Notes under the pieces: model-generated | Told to the model about the DNA's origin: nothing | The model's database searches: none | Seen by the model: the letters and a program-made list of their open reading frames with translations, nothing else | Part shown: in pieces, positions 1 to 7,767 of the stretch | Layout of the letters: each line of letters opens with the position of its first letter | Numbering within the stretch: position 1 is the stretch's first letter | Program-made: the position numbers and the translations under genes | DNA from: Paenibacillus glycinis | Lineage (GTDB): Bacteria; Bacillota; Bacilli; Paenibacillales; Paenibacillaceae | Direction of reading: 5' to 3' | Length of the DNA: 64,000 bases | Assembly: GCF_009909185.1 (NCBI RefSeq) | Contig: NZ_JAAAMV010000003.1 | Location: 248,001 to 312,000, forward strand

Positions 1-403
1 GAGGTGGAAGTTCTTTACGTGAAGCAGGCTCGGCCATTTCAAGGAACAAGCCTAAGAATTCAGCTCGGTTGAAGAAATTGAGCAAACGTACGGGCTTGTC
101 GCCGACTGCTCTCACGCCATGAGGTACATTTCTAGGCAGGTAAACGAAGGTGCCTGGCTTGCCGCCCTCCATTTTTTTCCCATCTAAAAAGAATTCCATT
201 TCGCCTTCAAGGACATAAAAAGCTTCATCTTCCTCTTTATGAATATGATAAGGAGGCTCGAATCCTGCTGGAACCAAACATTCAAACATTGCAAACTTAT
301 TATCGGTGGATACCGCATCGGCTTTAACAGTTATTAAAGTTCCAACATACCAAAAATCTTTCCCAACTTGGCTTTCTTCTTGCATCATTTTATTATCTGA
401 CAT
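1..403 (-). CDS. Cupin domain protein, C-terminus cut by the window edge
   Basis: The minus-strand frame opens with an ATG at 401-403, preceded by a GGAGGG ribosome binding site, and runs off the window. The visible 134 residues hold a single cupin barrel: PPYHIHKEEDEAFYVLEGE supplies the His-X-His and Glu metal ligands of cupin motif 1, and LPRNVPHGVRAV matches motif 2. Family members include dioxygenase-like enzymes, isomerases and small-molecule sensors; nothing here selects among them. The gene and its upstream region are clearly more AT-rich than the genes that follow, which could mean transfer or simply a locally different composition. It is transcribed away from the other genes in the window. 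Confidence 0.8.
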   Translation of the reverse strand, partial: MSDNKMMQEESQVGKDFWYVGTLITVKADAVSTDNKFAMFECLVPAGFEPPYHIHKEEDEAFYVLEGEMEFFLDGKKMEGGKPGTFVYLPRNVPHGVRAVGDKPVRLLNFFNRAEFLGLFLEMAEPASRKELPP

Positions 404-454
404 CGTTTACCCTCCATTTTCTTTTACCTTTTTTCAGTTATGAGGCACAGTGCG

Positions 455-460
455 ATTATA
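455..460 (-). promoter_or_regulatory. Possible -10 element for the cupin gene
   Basis: A perfect TATAAT on the minus strand lies about 50 bases upstream of the cupin start codon. No good -35 hexamer is present at 16-18 bases, so this is a weak call. Confidence 0.35.
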
Positions 461-840
461 TCCATTTCTTTAATAAAGTTCTGTAATATACATTGCTAAG
501 CTTGAATTGTGAGGAAAATGGTAATTCTTTGGGGCAAAAGCGTTATGATTATTTGCTCCAGCATGATCCTAACTTATTTTCAATAATTTCAACCACGGCA
601 TAACTGTAATTGATCTCATTAATCAACTTTAACTTTCTTGTCGATGATTTCGTTCCTCAAGAACCTTTGATTTTACTGGATCATCATTAAAGAACTTTAT
701 TTTCTCTCACCAATATGAGAGAACCTTAATCGAATTTCCAGCCTCTGTAATGGAATTGTAATATTTCCTTCATGTTCCTTTCATAAATAGGCCCTATACT
801 AAACACATGACCCCCCTTTATTATATATTTTCTCTCTTGC

Positions 841-873
841 GCCTGCGGATATGCCGCAGGCCTCTTTGTTTTT
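841..873 (+). terminator. Orphan intrinsic terminator
   Basis: An 8-bp perfect stem (GCCTGCGG / CCGCAGGC) with a five-base loop is followed by CTCTTTGTTTTT. It points rightward, but no protein gene lies upstream on the plus strand, so any transcript it ends would be a small RNA. Confidence 0.6.
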
Positions 874-895
874 ATAGGCCTTCGCCGATAGAGAG

Positions 896-929
896 ACATA
901 AAAAAAGAGCGCGGCCGCAGCCGCGCTTT
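896..929 (-). terminator. Intrinsic terminator of eda
   Basis: On the minus strand an 8-bp perfect stem (AGCGCGGC / GCCGCGCT) with a four-base loop is followed by a run of T. It lies about 50 bases after the eda stop codon. Confidence 0.85.
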
Positions 930-979
930 CCATACAAAAACCTAACAGATTTTACAAATCGGCGTTGGTTTATTACCAG

Positions 980-1612
980 TTAGACCGACTTTGCCGCTTC
1001 GACGAACTTCCTGGCGCGCTCGGTCAGCAGATCGAATCGCCCGCTCTTCACCCACTCCAGATTAACGAGCTTGCTGCCCATGCCGACCGCGCAGGCGCCG
1101 GCCTTGAAGTAGTCGGCGATGTTGGCGAGGTCGACGCCGCCGGTGGCAAGCATCGGGATGCGGTCCAGCGGCGCGCGGATCTCGGTCAAGTATTTCAAGC
1201 CGAGCGAGCCCATCGGGAATATCTTGACCGCTTCGGCGCCGGCTTTCCACGCGCGCACGATTTCCGTCGGCGTCATGACGCCCGGCCATACGGGAACGCC
1301 GGTCTTCAAGCCGTATTCGACGACGGCTTCGTCGAGGTTCGGCGAGATCAGGAACTGCGCGCCGGCCGCGACCGCTTCCTTCGCCATCTCCAGGTCGAGC
1401 ACCGTCCCGGCTCCGATCCCCGCTTGGCTGCCGTACTTGTCCAGCCACCGGCTGATCATGCCGGCTGCGCCTTCGGTGTTCATCGTGATCTCCATCAACG
1501 AGATGCCGCCGGCAAGCAGCGCCTCCGCCGCTCCGTCCGCATGCCGATCCTCGATGCCGCGGAATATTGCCACGACTTTCTCCTGCTTCAATCGTTCCAG
1601 CATCATGCTCAC
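980..1612 (-). CDS. eda: 2-dehydro-3-deoxy-phosphogluconate (KDPG/KHG) aldolase
   Basis: A 210-residue class I aldolase that splits KDPG into pyruvate and glyceraldehyde 3-phosphate (Entner-Doudoroff and hexuronate degradation). The family pattern is clear: VVAIFRG near the N-terminus, catalytic Glu41 in SLMEITMNT, GIGAGTV, ISPNLDE, and the Schiff-base Lys130 in AVKIFPMGSLG followed by MLATGGV. Length is normal. Translation starts at a GTG with AAGGGG upstream. The usual partner (KDG kinase) is not adjacent; the gene lies 94 bases downstream of mutY and may be read through from it. A terminator follows. Confidence 0.92.
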   Translation of the reverse strand: MSMMLERLKQEKVVAIFRGIEDRHADGAAEALLAGGISLMEITMNTEGAAGMISRWLDKYGSQAGIGAGTVLDLEMAKEAVAAGAQFLISPNLDEAVVEYGLKTGVPVWPGVMTPTEIVRAWKAGAEAVKIFPMGSLGLKYLTEIRAPLDRIPMLATGGVDLANIADYFKAGACAVGMGSKLVNLEWVKSGRFDLLTERARKFVEAAKSV

Positions 1613-1706
1613 GTTATCGTTTCCCCTTCCGTGAATCGAGCAAAATACGATATCTTGCCGCCCGATGCAAGCCTGCGGCCTCGGCTGAACGCGCGGTTCG
1701 CGCGCT

Positions 1707-3041
1707 TCAATCCCGGTCGCGCCAATAATCCTGCAAGATACGGACGAATACGTTCGGAAATGCCAACGTCTTCATCTCCTCCGGGCCGATCCATGCGTAA
1801 TTCGCCGGCGCGGCAACTTCCCCGTATGACGGCGAGGCTTCCGCCGCCTGTCCCGAGCGATCCGCGGCTTGGACGCCCGCCCGATGCCAGAACCCGAACT
1901 CCGCCCGGAACACCTGCATGTCCCAGACGATATGGCTGAACACATGATCCGTCTCGCCCCACCAGGAGACGGGACGAACGAGCAGGCCGTCCTCGGCCGA
2001 CAGGGAGCGGCTGAGGAAGTCGGCCATCGCCGCATGGCGGTCCGGCGGCTCGACGCCTGCCGCTGTCGCGTGCCCGGCCCCGCTCGCATCCGCCCCGCTA
2101 GCGGCATCCGCAGACGCCTGCGGCCATTCTATCGCCGCTGCGACTTCCTGCGCGGCTGCGCCGGATGCTGACGCGGCTTTGCGTCCGCGGCGCTTCGCCG
2201 CCGGCGCAGGCGCGTCCGATTCCGGCGCGAGCACATGCGGCAGCTCCCACATCTGCGCGAGCAGGCCGCTGTCCGGCCGCCGGCGCGCGAGCAGCTTGCC
2301 GGCATGCTCGCCGCTGCCGGAGATGAGCGCGGCGATCCGCGTTTCCCGGCGCGGCGGCTTCGCTTTCGTCTTGATCGGCAGGGTGTGCTCCTTGCCGGCC
2401 ATCCTTCCTTCGCAGTGCATCATGACCGGGCAGGTCAGACAGCCCGGCGACTTCGGCGTGCACACCAACGCGCCGAGCTCCATGAGCGCCTGATTGAAAT
2501 CGCCGGCCGCCCCCTCCGGAATCAACGAAGCAGCCAGCTTCTCGATGCCGATCCGGGTCGAAGGCTTGGCGATATCGTCCTCGAGGCAGAAATACCGCGA
2601 CAGCACGCGCATGACGTTGCCGTCCACGGCCGGCTCCGGCCGGTTGAACGCGATGCTCATGATGGCGCCGGTCGTGTAAGGTCCGACGCCGCGAAGCGCG
2701 GCTACGGCGTCGCGGTCGTCGGGCAGCACGCCTCCATGGCGGGCAAGCACCTCGCGGGCGCCCGCCTGCAGATTGCGGGCCCGCGAATAATAGCCCAGGC
2801 CCTCCCAGCACTTCAGCACCTCCGGCTCGGGCGCGGTCGCGAGCGCCGCGGCCGTCGGGAATTTCTCCATGAACCGTTCGTAATACGGAATGACGGTATC
2901 CACTCTCGTTTGCTGAAGCATGATTTCGGACACCCATACGCGGTACGGATCGCGGCTGATGCGCCATGGCAGCTCGCGCTTGTTGGCCAAATACCAGCTC
3001 AGCAGCTCTCGGCTGAAGTAAGACGCCGCTTCCGTCGACAT
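1707..3041 (-). CDS. mutY: A/G-specific adenine glycosylase MutY
   Basis: A DNA repair enzyme that removes adenine mispaired with 8-oxoguanine. Catalytic Glu39 lies in SEIMLQQTRV, the helix-hairpin-helix is LRGVGPYT (116-123), catalytic Asp140 sits in VDGNVMRV, and the 4Fe-4S cluster ligands are C194, C201, C204 and C210 (C-x6-C-x2-C-x5-C). The C-terminal half is the NUDIX-like 8-oxoG recognition domain. At 444 residues it exceeds the usual 350-380 because of an Ala/Gly-rich low-complexity insertion at about 273-330 that interrupts this domain. The start is two bases downstream of the stop of the AraC-type gene, implying cotranscription. Confidence 0.95.
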   Translation of the reverse strand: MSTEAASYFSRELLSWYLANKRELPWRISRDPYRVWVSEIMLQQTRVDTVIPYYERFMEKFPTAAALATAPEPEVLKCWEGLGYYSRARNLQAGAREVLARHGGVLPDDRDAVAALRGVGPYTTGAIMSIAFNRPEPAVDGNVMRVLSRYFCLEDDIAKPSTRIGIEKLAASLIPEGAAGDFNQALMELGALVCTPKSPGCLTCPVMMHCEGRMAGKEHTLPIKTKAKPPRRETRIAALISGSGEHAGKLLARRRPDSGLLAQMWELPHVLAPESDAPAPAAKRRGRKAASASGAAAQEVAAAIEWPQASADAASGADASGAGHATAAGVEPPDRHAAMADFLSRSLSAEDGLLVRPVSWWGETDHVFSHIVWDMQVFRAEFGFWHRAGVQAADRSGQAAEASPSYGEVAAPANYAWIGPEEMKTLAFPNVFVRILQDYWRDRD

Positions 3042-3043
3042 GC

Positions 3044-3943
3044 CTAATCCCTCTCTTCCGCCGCGCCCGTATCCGTGCCTGGCGCAGCTTGATAATAAAT
3101 TTGCCGGTATCGGCTCGGGGTCAGCCCCGTATACTGCCGGAACAACCGGGACAAGTAATGATTCTGCATCCCGACCTGCCGGGCAACCTCGGAGATGCTG
3201 ATCGTCTTCTGCTCCAGCAGCACTTTCGCGCGCTCCAAGCGGCGAAAATTAACATACTGGGCAGGGGCGTACCCGACGAAATTTTTAAAATACCCGATAA
3301 AATAGTTCGGATGCAAAAACGCGAGCCGGGCCAGCTCTTCCACGGCGATCGTCTCCGACAGGTGATCCTCGATGTACGCCAGCACGCGGTCGATCTTCTC
3401 GATCGGCTCGGCCTCGCGCAGCGACGATTCGCCGATGCCGACGCATTCCAAATAACAGGCCAGCAGCTCGAACATCGCCGCCCGGATCCGCAGCTCCCTC
3501 GTCAGCAGCGGGGAGCGGTACGCTTCGATCAACTGGCGGAACAAGACGACGACCCGCTCTATTTCCCGCTCTTCCGGTATAACGCAAATCGGCAGATTGA
3601 GCAAGTCGAACATCTCGATATCCCCGATCGCCGCGCGAAAATGACACCAATATAAGCCGACGGTCATCATCGGCTCCGCCGAGAACGCCTGCAGCGTGCC
3701 CGGAGGGATGAGCAGCAGCTGACCCGGCTCCATGTCCAGCCAGCGGCCGCCGACCTGCAGGCGCCCGCCGCCTTCTTGAATAAACCAGAACCGGTAAAAT
3801 TCGGGAGTTAAATGCGAATGGCGCCCCGGATTCGTGCGCGAGTACGCCGCCATGGACACTTCGGCATGAAATCGTTGAAAATAATTCTGAATGATCGTCT
3901 TGTATGTCAGTTTCATTGCGGTTCCAATCATCCCAATCATCAA
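3044..3943 (-). CDS. AraC-family transcriptional regulator
   Basis: A regulator of up to 299 residues with an N-terminal cupin-like sensor domain (LQVGGRWLDMEPGQLLLIPPG) and a C-terminal double helix-turn-helix (about 195-285; the second helix region reads ISISEVARQVGMQNHYLSRLFRQYTGLTPSRYR). Such proteins typically control sugar metabolism genes. The start is uncertain: ATG codons lie at 3943, 3931 and 3916, none with a strong ribosome binding site. The start at 3916 would give MKLTYKTI. Its stop is two bases from the mutY start, an odd partner for a sugar regulator, so the pairing may be positional only. Confidence 0.85.
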   Translation of the reverse strand: MMIGMIGTAMKLTYKTIIQNYFQRFHAEVSMAAYSRTNPGRHSHLTPEFYRFWFIQEGGGRLQVGGRWLDMEPGQLLLIPPGTLQAFSAEPMMTVGLYWCHFRAAIGDIEMFDLLNLPICVIPEEREIERVVVLFRQLIEAYRSPLLTRELRIRAAMFELLACYLECVGIGESSLREAEPIEKIDRVLAYIEDHLSETIAVEELARLAFLHPNYFIGYFKNFVGYAPAQYVNFRRLERAKVLLEQKTISISEVARQVGMQNHYLSRLFRQYTGLTPSRYRQIYYQAAPGTDTGAAEERD

Positions 3944-4023
3944 AAAAGATTATATTCTCGCGGCTCGTGAACAATATGCTTCATTATAACGCACTGTTTC
4001 GAAAGGAACCACCGTGCTTCCGG

Positions 4024-4053
4024 TTGCATTTCACGTTTATTAAGGCCTATACT
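4024..4053 (+). promoter_or_regulatory. Sigma-A-type promoter of the cytochrome c gene
   Basis: TTGCAT at 4024-4029 and TATACT at 4048-4053 are separated by 18 bases. They lie 38 bases before the start codon and downstream of the divergent AraC gene. Confidence 0.6.
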
Positions 4054-4090
4054 GGATAATAAATCCATTAAATGGAGGCTAAAGCAGAAC

Positions 4091-4441
4091 ATGCCGAACT
4101 ATTCTACGCCTTCCGCCCCTCGCGGATCTGCGCGCTTCCTGCTTCTCGCGGTCCCGGCCGTTATTCTGATGCTCGGAGGCTGCGCGTCGTCATCGAAGGC
4201 GACGGTCGGATCCGCCGACACGCCGCAAGCGTTTAAATCCAACTGCATTTCGTGCCATGGCACGGACCTGCAAGGACGCATGGGCGCGACCACCAACCTG
4301 ACCAAGGTCGGCAAGCGCATGACCAAGGAGCAGATCGCGACGCAGATCAAGCAGGGCGGCGGAGGAATGCCGGCCTTCTCCGGCAAGCTGTCCGATGCGC
4401 AAATCGAAGAGCTTGCCGCCTGGCTCAGCGCCAAAAAATAA
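4091..4441 (+). CDS. Membrane-anchored c-type cytochrome (cytochrome c551/CccB-like lipoprotein)
   Basis: A 116-residue electron carrier on the outer face of the membrane. A basic N-terminus and hydrophobic segment end in the lipobox LGGC with lipidated Cys31. One heme site follows, CISCH (52-56), and Met93 in GGGGMPAF is the expected sixth iron ligand. The size and layout match the small Bacillus lipoprotein cytochromes that pass electrons to terminal oxidases or other acceptors. A GGAGG site precedes the start. The gene stands alone between its own promoter and a strong terminator. Confidence 0.9.
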   Translation: MPNYSTPSAPRGSARFLLLAVPAVILMLGGCASSSKATVGSADTPQAFKSNCISCHGTDLQGRMGATTNLTKVGKRMTKEQIATQIKQGGGGMPAFSGKLSDAQIEELAAWLSAKK

Positions 4442-4444
4442 CCG

Positions 4445-4493
4445 AAAGACCCTTACGGAGCACGCATCGCGCTGGCCCGTAAGGGTCTTTTTC
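4445..4493 (+). terminator. Intrinsic terminator of the cytochrome gene
   Basis: A perfect 14-bp inverted repeat (4445-4458 with 4477-4490) and an 18-base loop are followed by TTTTT, directly after the cytochrome stop codon. Confidence 0.85.
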
Positions 4494-4554
4494 ATCAGTT
4501 ATAGCATTTTTAATTAGCCACGCTTTCTGCCCATTATCCCGCCGCGCCAGACGT

Positions 4555-4791
4555 CTACCGTTCCTTGACCTGTCTAATGAACGATGCCCGTTTCCGCTCC
4601 TCCGGCAAGCCCATACCAAGCGAGCCCTTGTACGTCCATTTGGATTCGCCCATTTCCCGATGCGACGGGAACGTCTCGCCTTGCAACAACGGCAGGAAGC
4701 TGCCCCACAGATCCCCGTACATGCCGTCCAGCGGAACAAGCTGCCCGCTTCTGAATATCCGTTTCGTCAACAGCTCCGGTCTCAACGCCAT
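4555..4791 (-). CDS. Small conserved-looking protein of unknown function
   Basis: A 78-residue hydrophilic protein without signal or membrane segment. The start chosen is an ATG nine bases after GGGGAG; another ATG lies two codons upstream but too close to that site. The stretch SGQLVPLDGMYGDLWGSF has the look of the short YjzC-type proteins of Bacillus (a GQ-x-VP-x-xG-x-Y pattern), but the similarity is too faint to assign. It lies downstream of acpS on the same strand, 80 bases away, and could share its transcript. Confidence 0.5.
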   Translation of the reverse strand: MALRPELLTKRIFRSGQLVPLDGMYGDLWGSFLPLLQGETFPSHREMGESKWTYKGSLGMGLPEERKRASFIRQVKER

Positions 4792-4871
4792 TACCATCCG
4801 CTCCCCTGCCCTGGTTTGCTACTTATGTATTCCAATTATGGGCAAAAGGTGACGCGGATATGCACGCGGCA

Positions 4872-5267
4872 TCAGCCGAGCCGTTCGACGATCACGTAGG
4901 CGGAAGCCAGCGCGTGGTCGTGCGTGATGGATACGTGGATCGCGGTATCCGCTCCCCGCAGGCAAAGCCGCGCCCATGCTTCGTCGCTCAGGCGGCACAC
5001 CGGCTTGCCGCCGGCCGCGCGGTCGATTTCGATGTCGTGGAAACAAAGCGTTTCCCCGATGCCGCAGCCGAAGGCCTTGGAGACGGCCTCCTTGGCGGCG
5101 AATCGGCCGCCGACGAATTCGACCAGCCGCTTCCCGCCGGAAGCCGAAGCCAGCTCCCGTTCGCGTTCCGTCAAGATCCGTTCCTGAAAACGCATCCCGG
5201 AATCGCCAAGCAGAATCCGCTCCATCCGGTCGAGCGATGCGAGATCATGTCCGATTCCCAGTATCAT
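4872..5267 (-). CDS. acpS: Holo-[acyl-carrier-protein] synthase
   Basis: A 131-residue 4'-phosphopantetheinyl transferase that activates acyl carrier protein for fatty acid synthesis. The two family signatures are present: GIGHDLASLDRM with Asp8, and FVGGRFAAKEAVSKAFGCGIG with Lys59/Glu60 (magnesium and CoA binding). The frame stays open further upstream, but the ATG at 5265-5267 gives the standard N-terminus and has a GGTGG site seven bases before it. In many Bacillales acpS stands near alr and lipoprotein genes, which are not seen here. Confidence 0.93.
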   Translation of the reverse strand: MILGIGHDLASLDRMERILLGDSGMRFQERILTERERELASASGGKRLVEFVGGRFAAKEAVSKAFGCGIGETLCFHDIEIDRAAGGKPVCRLSDEAWARLCLRGADTAIHVSITHDHALASAYVIVERLG

Positions 5268-5695
5268 ATTGAATCCACCGCCTACCCGGACGATAACGCC
5301 GATCGGCGCCCGCCCGTTATTCGTTTCCCAGCAATTCCGAAGGTCGCCGCGAACGCCACGGCTCGAAGCCGCGCGCCCGATGCCCGCTCCGCGATGGGAT
5401 CCGGCATCTCTCCCTCTAGCATCGCCGCATGCATGCATCGGATATACGTATGCGGCAACGCCGCATTCCTGCCGCGCTTCCCGGCTGCTCCTCCGCGCAT
5501 TCCGCTACGCTTCTCTAGGTCGTCGCGCCGTATCCGGTCAAGCATGATGCCCGATGAACGCGGGCTGGCGCCGCGGTCAGCTCGGGAGAACTGCTCTTAT
5601 CATAGCAAATAATCGATTCCGATAGCAGGAGGAAGCTCCATCGGACCTCCGCCCGAGATGGCGGACCCAGATAGCGGAACCCATCGCCACGGGCG
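5268..5695. other. Intergenic region without a confident gene
   Basis: About 430 GC-rich bases lie between the acpS start and the nadE terminator. Short open frames exist in several directions (for example minus 5282-5545), but their composition is arginine/alanine-rich and they lack convincing start sites. The acpS promoter should lie here, though no clear hexamers were found. Confidence 0.4.
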
Positions 5696-5732
5696 CAAAA
5701 GCAAAACGCCCTCCGGCCGTAGCCGAAGGGCG
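5696..5732 (-). terminator. Intrinsic terminator of nadE
   Basis: An 11-bp stem with one G-T pair (5707-5717 with 5722-5732) and a four-base loop is followed on the minus strand by TTTTGCTTTTG, 28 bases after the nadE stop. Confidence 0.85.
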
Positions 5733-5759
5733 CGATCCGCGCAACCCGATACGATTCCC

Positions 5760-6569
5760 TTAAATGCCCGGAATCGTGTTCCGTTTATGAGCGGTCTTGA
5801 GATACTGCTTCTCCAGCTTCTCGCGGGCAGAGTCGCTGACTTGCTTGCCTTCGAGGTAATCGCTGTTCTCGTCATACGTGATGCCGAGCTCGTCCTCGTC
5901 GGTCTGGCCATCCCATAATCCCGCGGTCGGCGCCTTCGTCACGACCGCGCCCGGCACGCCGAGCGCTGCCGCGATCAGGCGAACCTGGCGCTTGTTCAAG
6001 GTGCTGAGCGGCGTAATGTCGACCGCGCCGTCGCCCCATTTGGTATAGAAGCCGGTAATCGCTTCGGACGCATGATCCGTGCCGACGACGAGCAGGTTGA
6101 GCTCGAACGCCAGCGCGTACTGCGTCACCATGCGGGTGCGCGCCTTCACGTTGCCTTTGCCGCCGCGGCTGATATGCCGGGACATGCCGATCGACTTCAG
6201 GCCGTGCTCGACTTCCAGCGCGATCTCGTCGACCGCTTCCTGGATGTTCGTCTCGACGCGATGCTTCAGGTTGAACGCTTCCGCGACCGCGTAGCTGTCG
6301 GAGATGTCCGCTTGCTCGCCATACGGCTGGAACACGCCAAGCGTCATGTATTCCTTGCCCGTCTCTTCGCTCAGCTCGTCGGTCGCTTGCTTGCACAATC
6401 CCGTCGCGACCGCGCTGTCGATGCCGCCGCTGATCGCGATCAGCAGTCCGGTCGTCCCGGATTTGCGGACATAGTCTTTCAGGAAATCGACCCGTTTGCG
6501 AATCTCTTGCTGCGGGTCGATCTCGGGCTTAACGCCTAGCTCTTGAATGATCTGTTCCTGCAAGCTCAT
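5760..6569 (-). CDS. nadE: Ammonia-dependent NAD+ synthetase
   Basis: A 269-residue N-type ATP pyrophosphatase that amidates deamido-NAD to NAD. The P-loop SGGIDS is at 47-52. The deamido-NAD/ammonia binding region GTDHASEAITGFYTKWGDG and the segment KAPTAGLWDGQTDEDELG match the short bacterial form that uses free ammonia; no glutaminase domain is present. It starts at an ATG with a GAGGTGATAGG site. It lies 18 bases downstream of the bacilliredoxin gene in an apparent two-gene operon, which links NAD supply with thiol redox maintenance. Confidence 0.96.
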   Translation of the reverse strand: MSLQEQIIQELGVKPEIDPQQEIRKRVDFLKDYVRKSGTTGLLIAISGGIDSAVATGLCKQATDELSEETGKEYMTLGVFQPYGEQADISDSYAVAEAFNLKHRVETNIQEAVDEIALEVEHGLKSIGMSRHISRGGKGNVKARTRMVTQYALAFELNLLVVGTDHASEAITGFYTKWGDGAVDITPLSTLNKRQVRLIAAALGVPGAVVTKAPTAGLWDGQTDEDELGITYDENSDYLEGKQVSDSAREKLEKQYLKTAHKRNTIPGI

Positions 6570-6587
6570 CCTATCACCTCTTCATTA

Positions 6588-7019
6588 TTAGCAATAGCGG
6601 TCGAACGCAGAAGTGAGATCTGCCGCGATATCGGCCGCCGAACGGTTCTCGATCTGGTGGCGCTCGATGAAATGAACCAGTTCGCCGTCCTTGAACAGCG
6701 CGATGGACGGAGAAGACGGCGGGTACGGCGCGAAGTATTCGCGCGCTTTGGCCGTGGCTTCCTTGTCTTGGCCGGCGAAGACGGTGAACAGGTGGTCTGG
6801 CAGCTTCTCGGCTTGCAGCGCTTGGGCGACGCCCGGACGGCATTGGCCGGCGGCGCATCCGCAGACGGAGTTGATGACGACAAGCGCGGTTCCTTCGGCG
6901 TTCGGAAGCTTCTCTTCCACCGCTTCCGGCGTGCGCAGCTCCTCGATTCCCAGACGTGTCAGGTCGTCGCGCATGGGTTGAATCATGTCAAGCATGTATC
7001 GTTCGAAAGACATCGACAT
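6588..7019 (-). CDS. Bacilliredoxin (BrxA/BrxB, YphP/YqiW family)
   Basis: A 143-residue thioredoxin-fold protein with the family's CGC active site (Cys53-Gly-Cys55 in NSVCGCAAGQC). Bacilliredoxins remove bacillithiol from mixed disulfides on proteins after oxidative stress in Firmicutes. The N-terminus MSMSFERYMLDMIQPMRDDL and the cis-Pro region PPSSPSIALFKDG fit the family. An AAGGAG site precedes the ATG. The nadE start follows 18 bases after the stop. Assignment to BrxA rather than BrxB cannot be made by eye. Confidence 0.9.
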   Translation of the reverse strand: MSMSFERYMLDMIQPMRDDLTRLGIEELRTPEAVEEKLPNAEGTALVVINSVCGCAAGQCRPGVAQALQAEKLPDHLFTVFAGQDKEATAKAREYFAPYPPSSPSIALFKDGELVHFIERHQIENRSAADIAADLTSAFDRYC

Positions 7020-7081
7020 ATGTGATCGCTCCTTATAAGATCGTTTTGATTTCTATTATACCCCCCTCTCGTATTGAAAGC

Positions 7082-7115
7082 AAAGAAAAAGCAATCCGGC
7101 CAGCGCCCGATTGCC
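7082..7115 (-). terminator. Intrinsic terminator of the DUF3905-like gene
   Basis: A GCAATC/GATTGC outer stem with further inner pairs is followed on the minus strand by TTTTTCTTTG, just after the stop codon at 7128. Confidence 0.65.
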
Positions 7116-7127
7116 GATCTTCATGCC

Positions 7128-7532
7128 TCACGGTTTATTCCCGGAAGCGCCGTCGTTGCCCGCTTCGTAAGCCGCATCCTTGTCGGCATGCGTAAAGATG
7201 CCGCTCTCCGGCGCGATGCCCCGTTCGAAATAATCCCGGTTCTCGCTCGTCAGGAACCCGACATCCTTGAACGGATGCACCCATTCGCTGCCCGCCATCA
7301 CGGCCGGGTCGGTGTCTTCGGTCCAGCTGCTGAGCGGCGACTGCGGCGATTCGTACATATGATCGCCGATGACGACGCCGCTGCCGTTGACGAAGGGCGC
7401 TCTCGGGCCGCGTCCGCTGCGGAACTCCGGAAGAAAATTGATCTCGTACGGGTCAAGCGCCGGATCGTCGCCGCCGGCGCTCGGGCCTTTTATCTGCGCT
7501 TCGCGTTCGCTGTCTGCGTCATGTTCGTCCAT
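7128..7532 (-). CDS. DUF3905-like hypothetical protein
   Basis: A 134-residue acidic soluble protein with no signal sequence. The pattern LDPYEINFLPEFRSGRGP, then FVNGSGVVIGDHMYESP, then DPAVMAGSEWVHPFKDVGF resembles the DUF3905 family that I recall from Bacillus and Paenibacillus; its function is unknown to me. The start has a GGGAGGAG site. It lies 16 bases downstream of the 42-residue gene and likely shares a transcript with it; a terminator follows. Confidence 0.7.
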   Translation of the reverse strand: MDEHDADSEREAQIKGPSAGGDDPALDPYEINFLPEFRSGRGPRAPFVNGSGVVIGDHMYESPQSPLSSWTEDTDPAVMAGSEWVHPFKDVGFLTSENRDYFERGIAPESGIFTHADKDAAYEAGNDGASGNKP

Positions 7533-7548
7533 CCCTCTGCTCCTCCCT

Positions 7549-7677
7549 TTAAATGGAAGGGCGATTGGGGCCGTCTAGCTTCTTGTCGTAGCCTTCGGAC
7601 TCCGGCGCTTTGCTGCCCTGCTTCTTCTTGCTGGCTGCCGGTCCGGAGGCATTGCGTGATTGCCGCTGGTTTTCCAC
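7549..7677 (-). CDS. Small 42-residue hydrophilic protein, possible spore-associated protein
   Basis: A 42-codon gene starting at a GTG (7675-7677) with AGGGGGTG eight bases upstream. The product is Lys/Gln/Ser/Gly-rich with no hydrophobic segment, begins MENQRQSRNASG and ends in KKLDGPNRPSI. It resembles the very short, polar proteins found in spores of Bacillales, but I could not match it to a named family. Good ribosome binding site, clean stop and 16-base spacing to the DUF3905-like gene support it being real. Confidence 0.55.
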   Translation of the reverse strand: MENQRQSRNASGPAASKKKQGSKAPESEGYDKKLDGPNRPSI

Positions 7678-7767
7678 TGCTGGCACCCCCTTCCAAAGGT
7701 AGTATGCGCGCGCGGAAATCCGCTTATCCGTACGTAAACCGTCTTGCTCGTTATGTAATGCGCGCGG

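Larger units (their letters stand above)
404..895. other. AT-rich intergenic region without a confident gene
   Basis: About 490 bases separate the cupin start from the eda terminator. The stretch is AT-rich and reading frames are short in all directions. It holds the cupin promoter region and one plus-strand terminator-like hairpin at 841-873 with no recognisable gene in front of it. A TATACT hexamer at 795-800 could act as a -10 for a short transcript ending at that hairpin. Confidence 0.5.

Noticed and set aside
807-986. 59-codon plus-strand frame starting at an ATG near the orphan terminator
   Set aside because: No ribosome binding site, Arg/Pro-rich composition, and it runs through two hairpins into the eda gene on the other strand.
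965-1939. Long plus-strand frame opposite eda and mutY
   Set aside because: It is antisense to two clear genes. High GC content makes such opposite-strand frames common; its composition is Arg/Ala/Pro-rich.
5282-5545. 87-residue minus-strand frame upstream of acpS
   Set aside because: No ribosome site, Arg/Gly/Ala-rich, no family resemblance.
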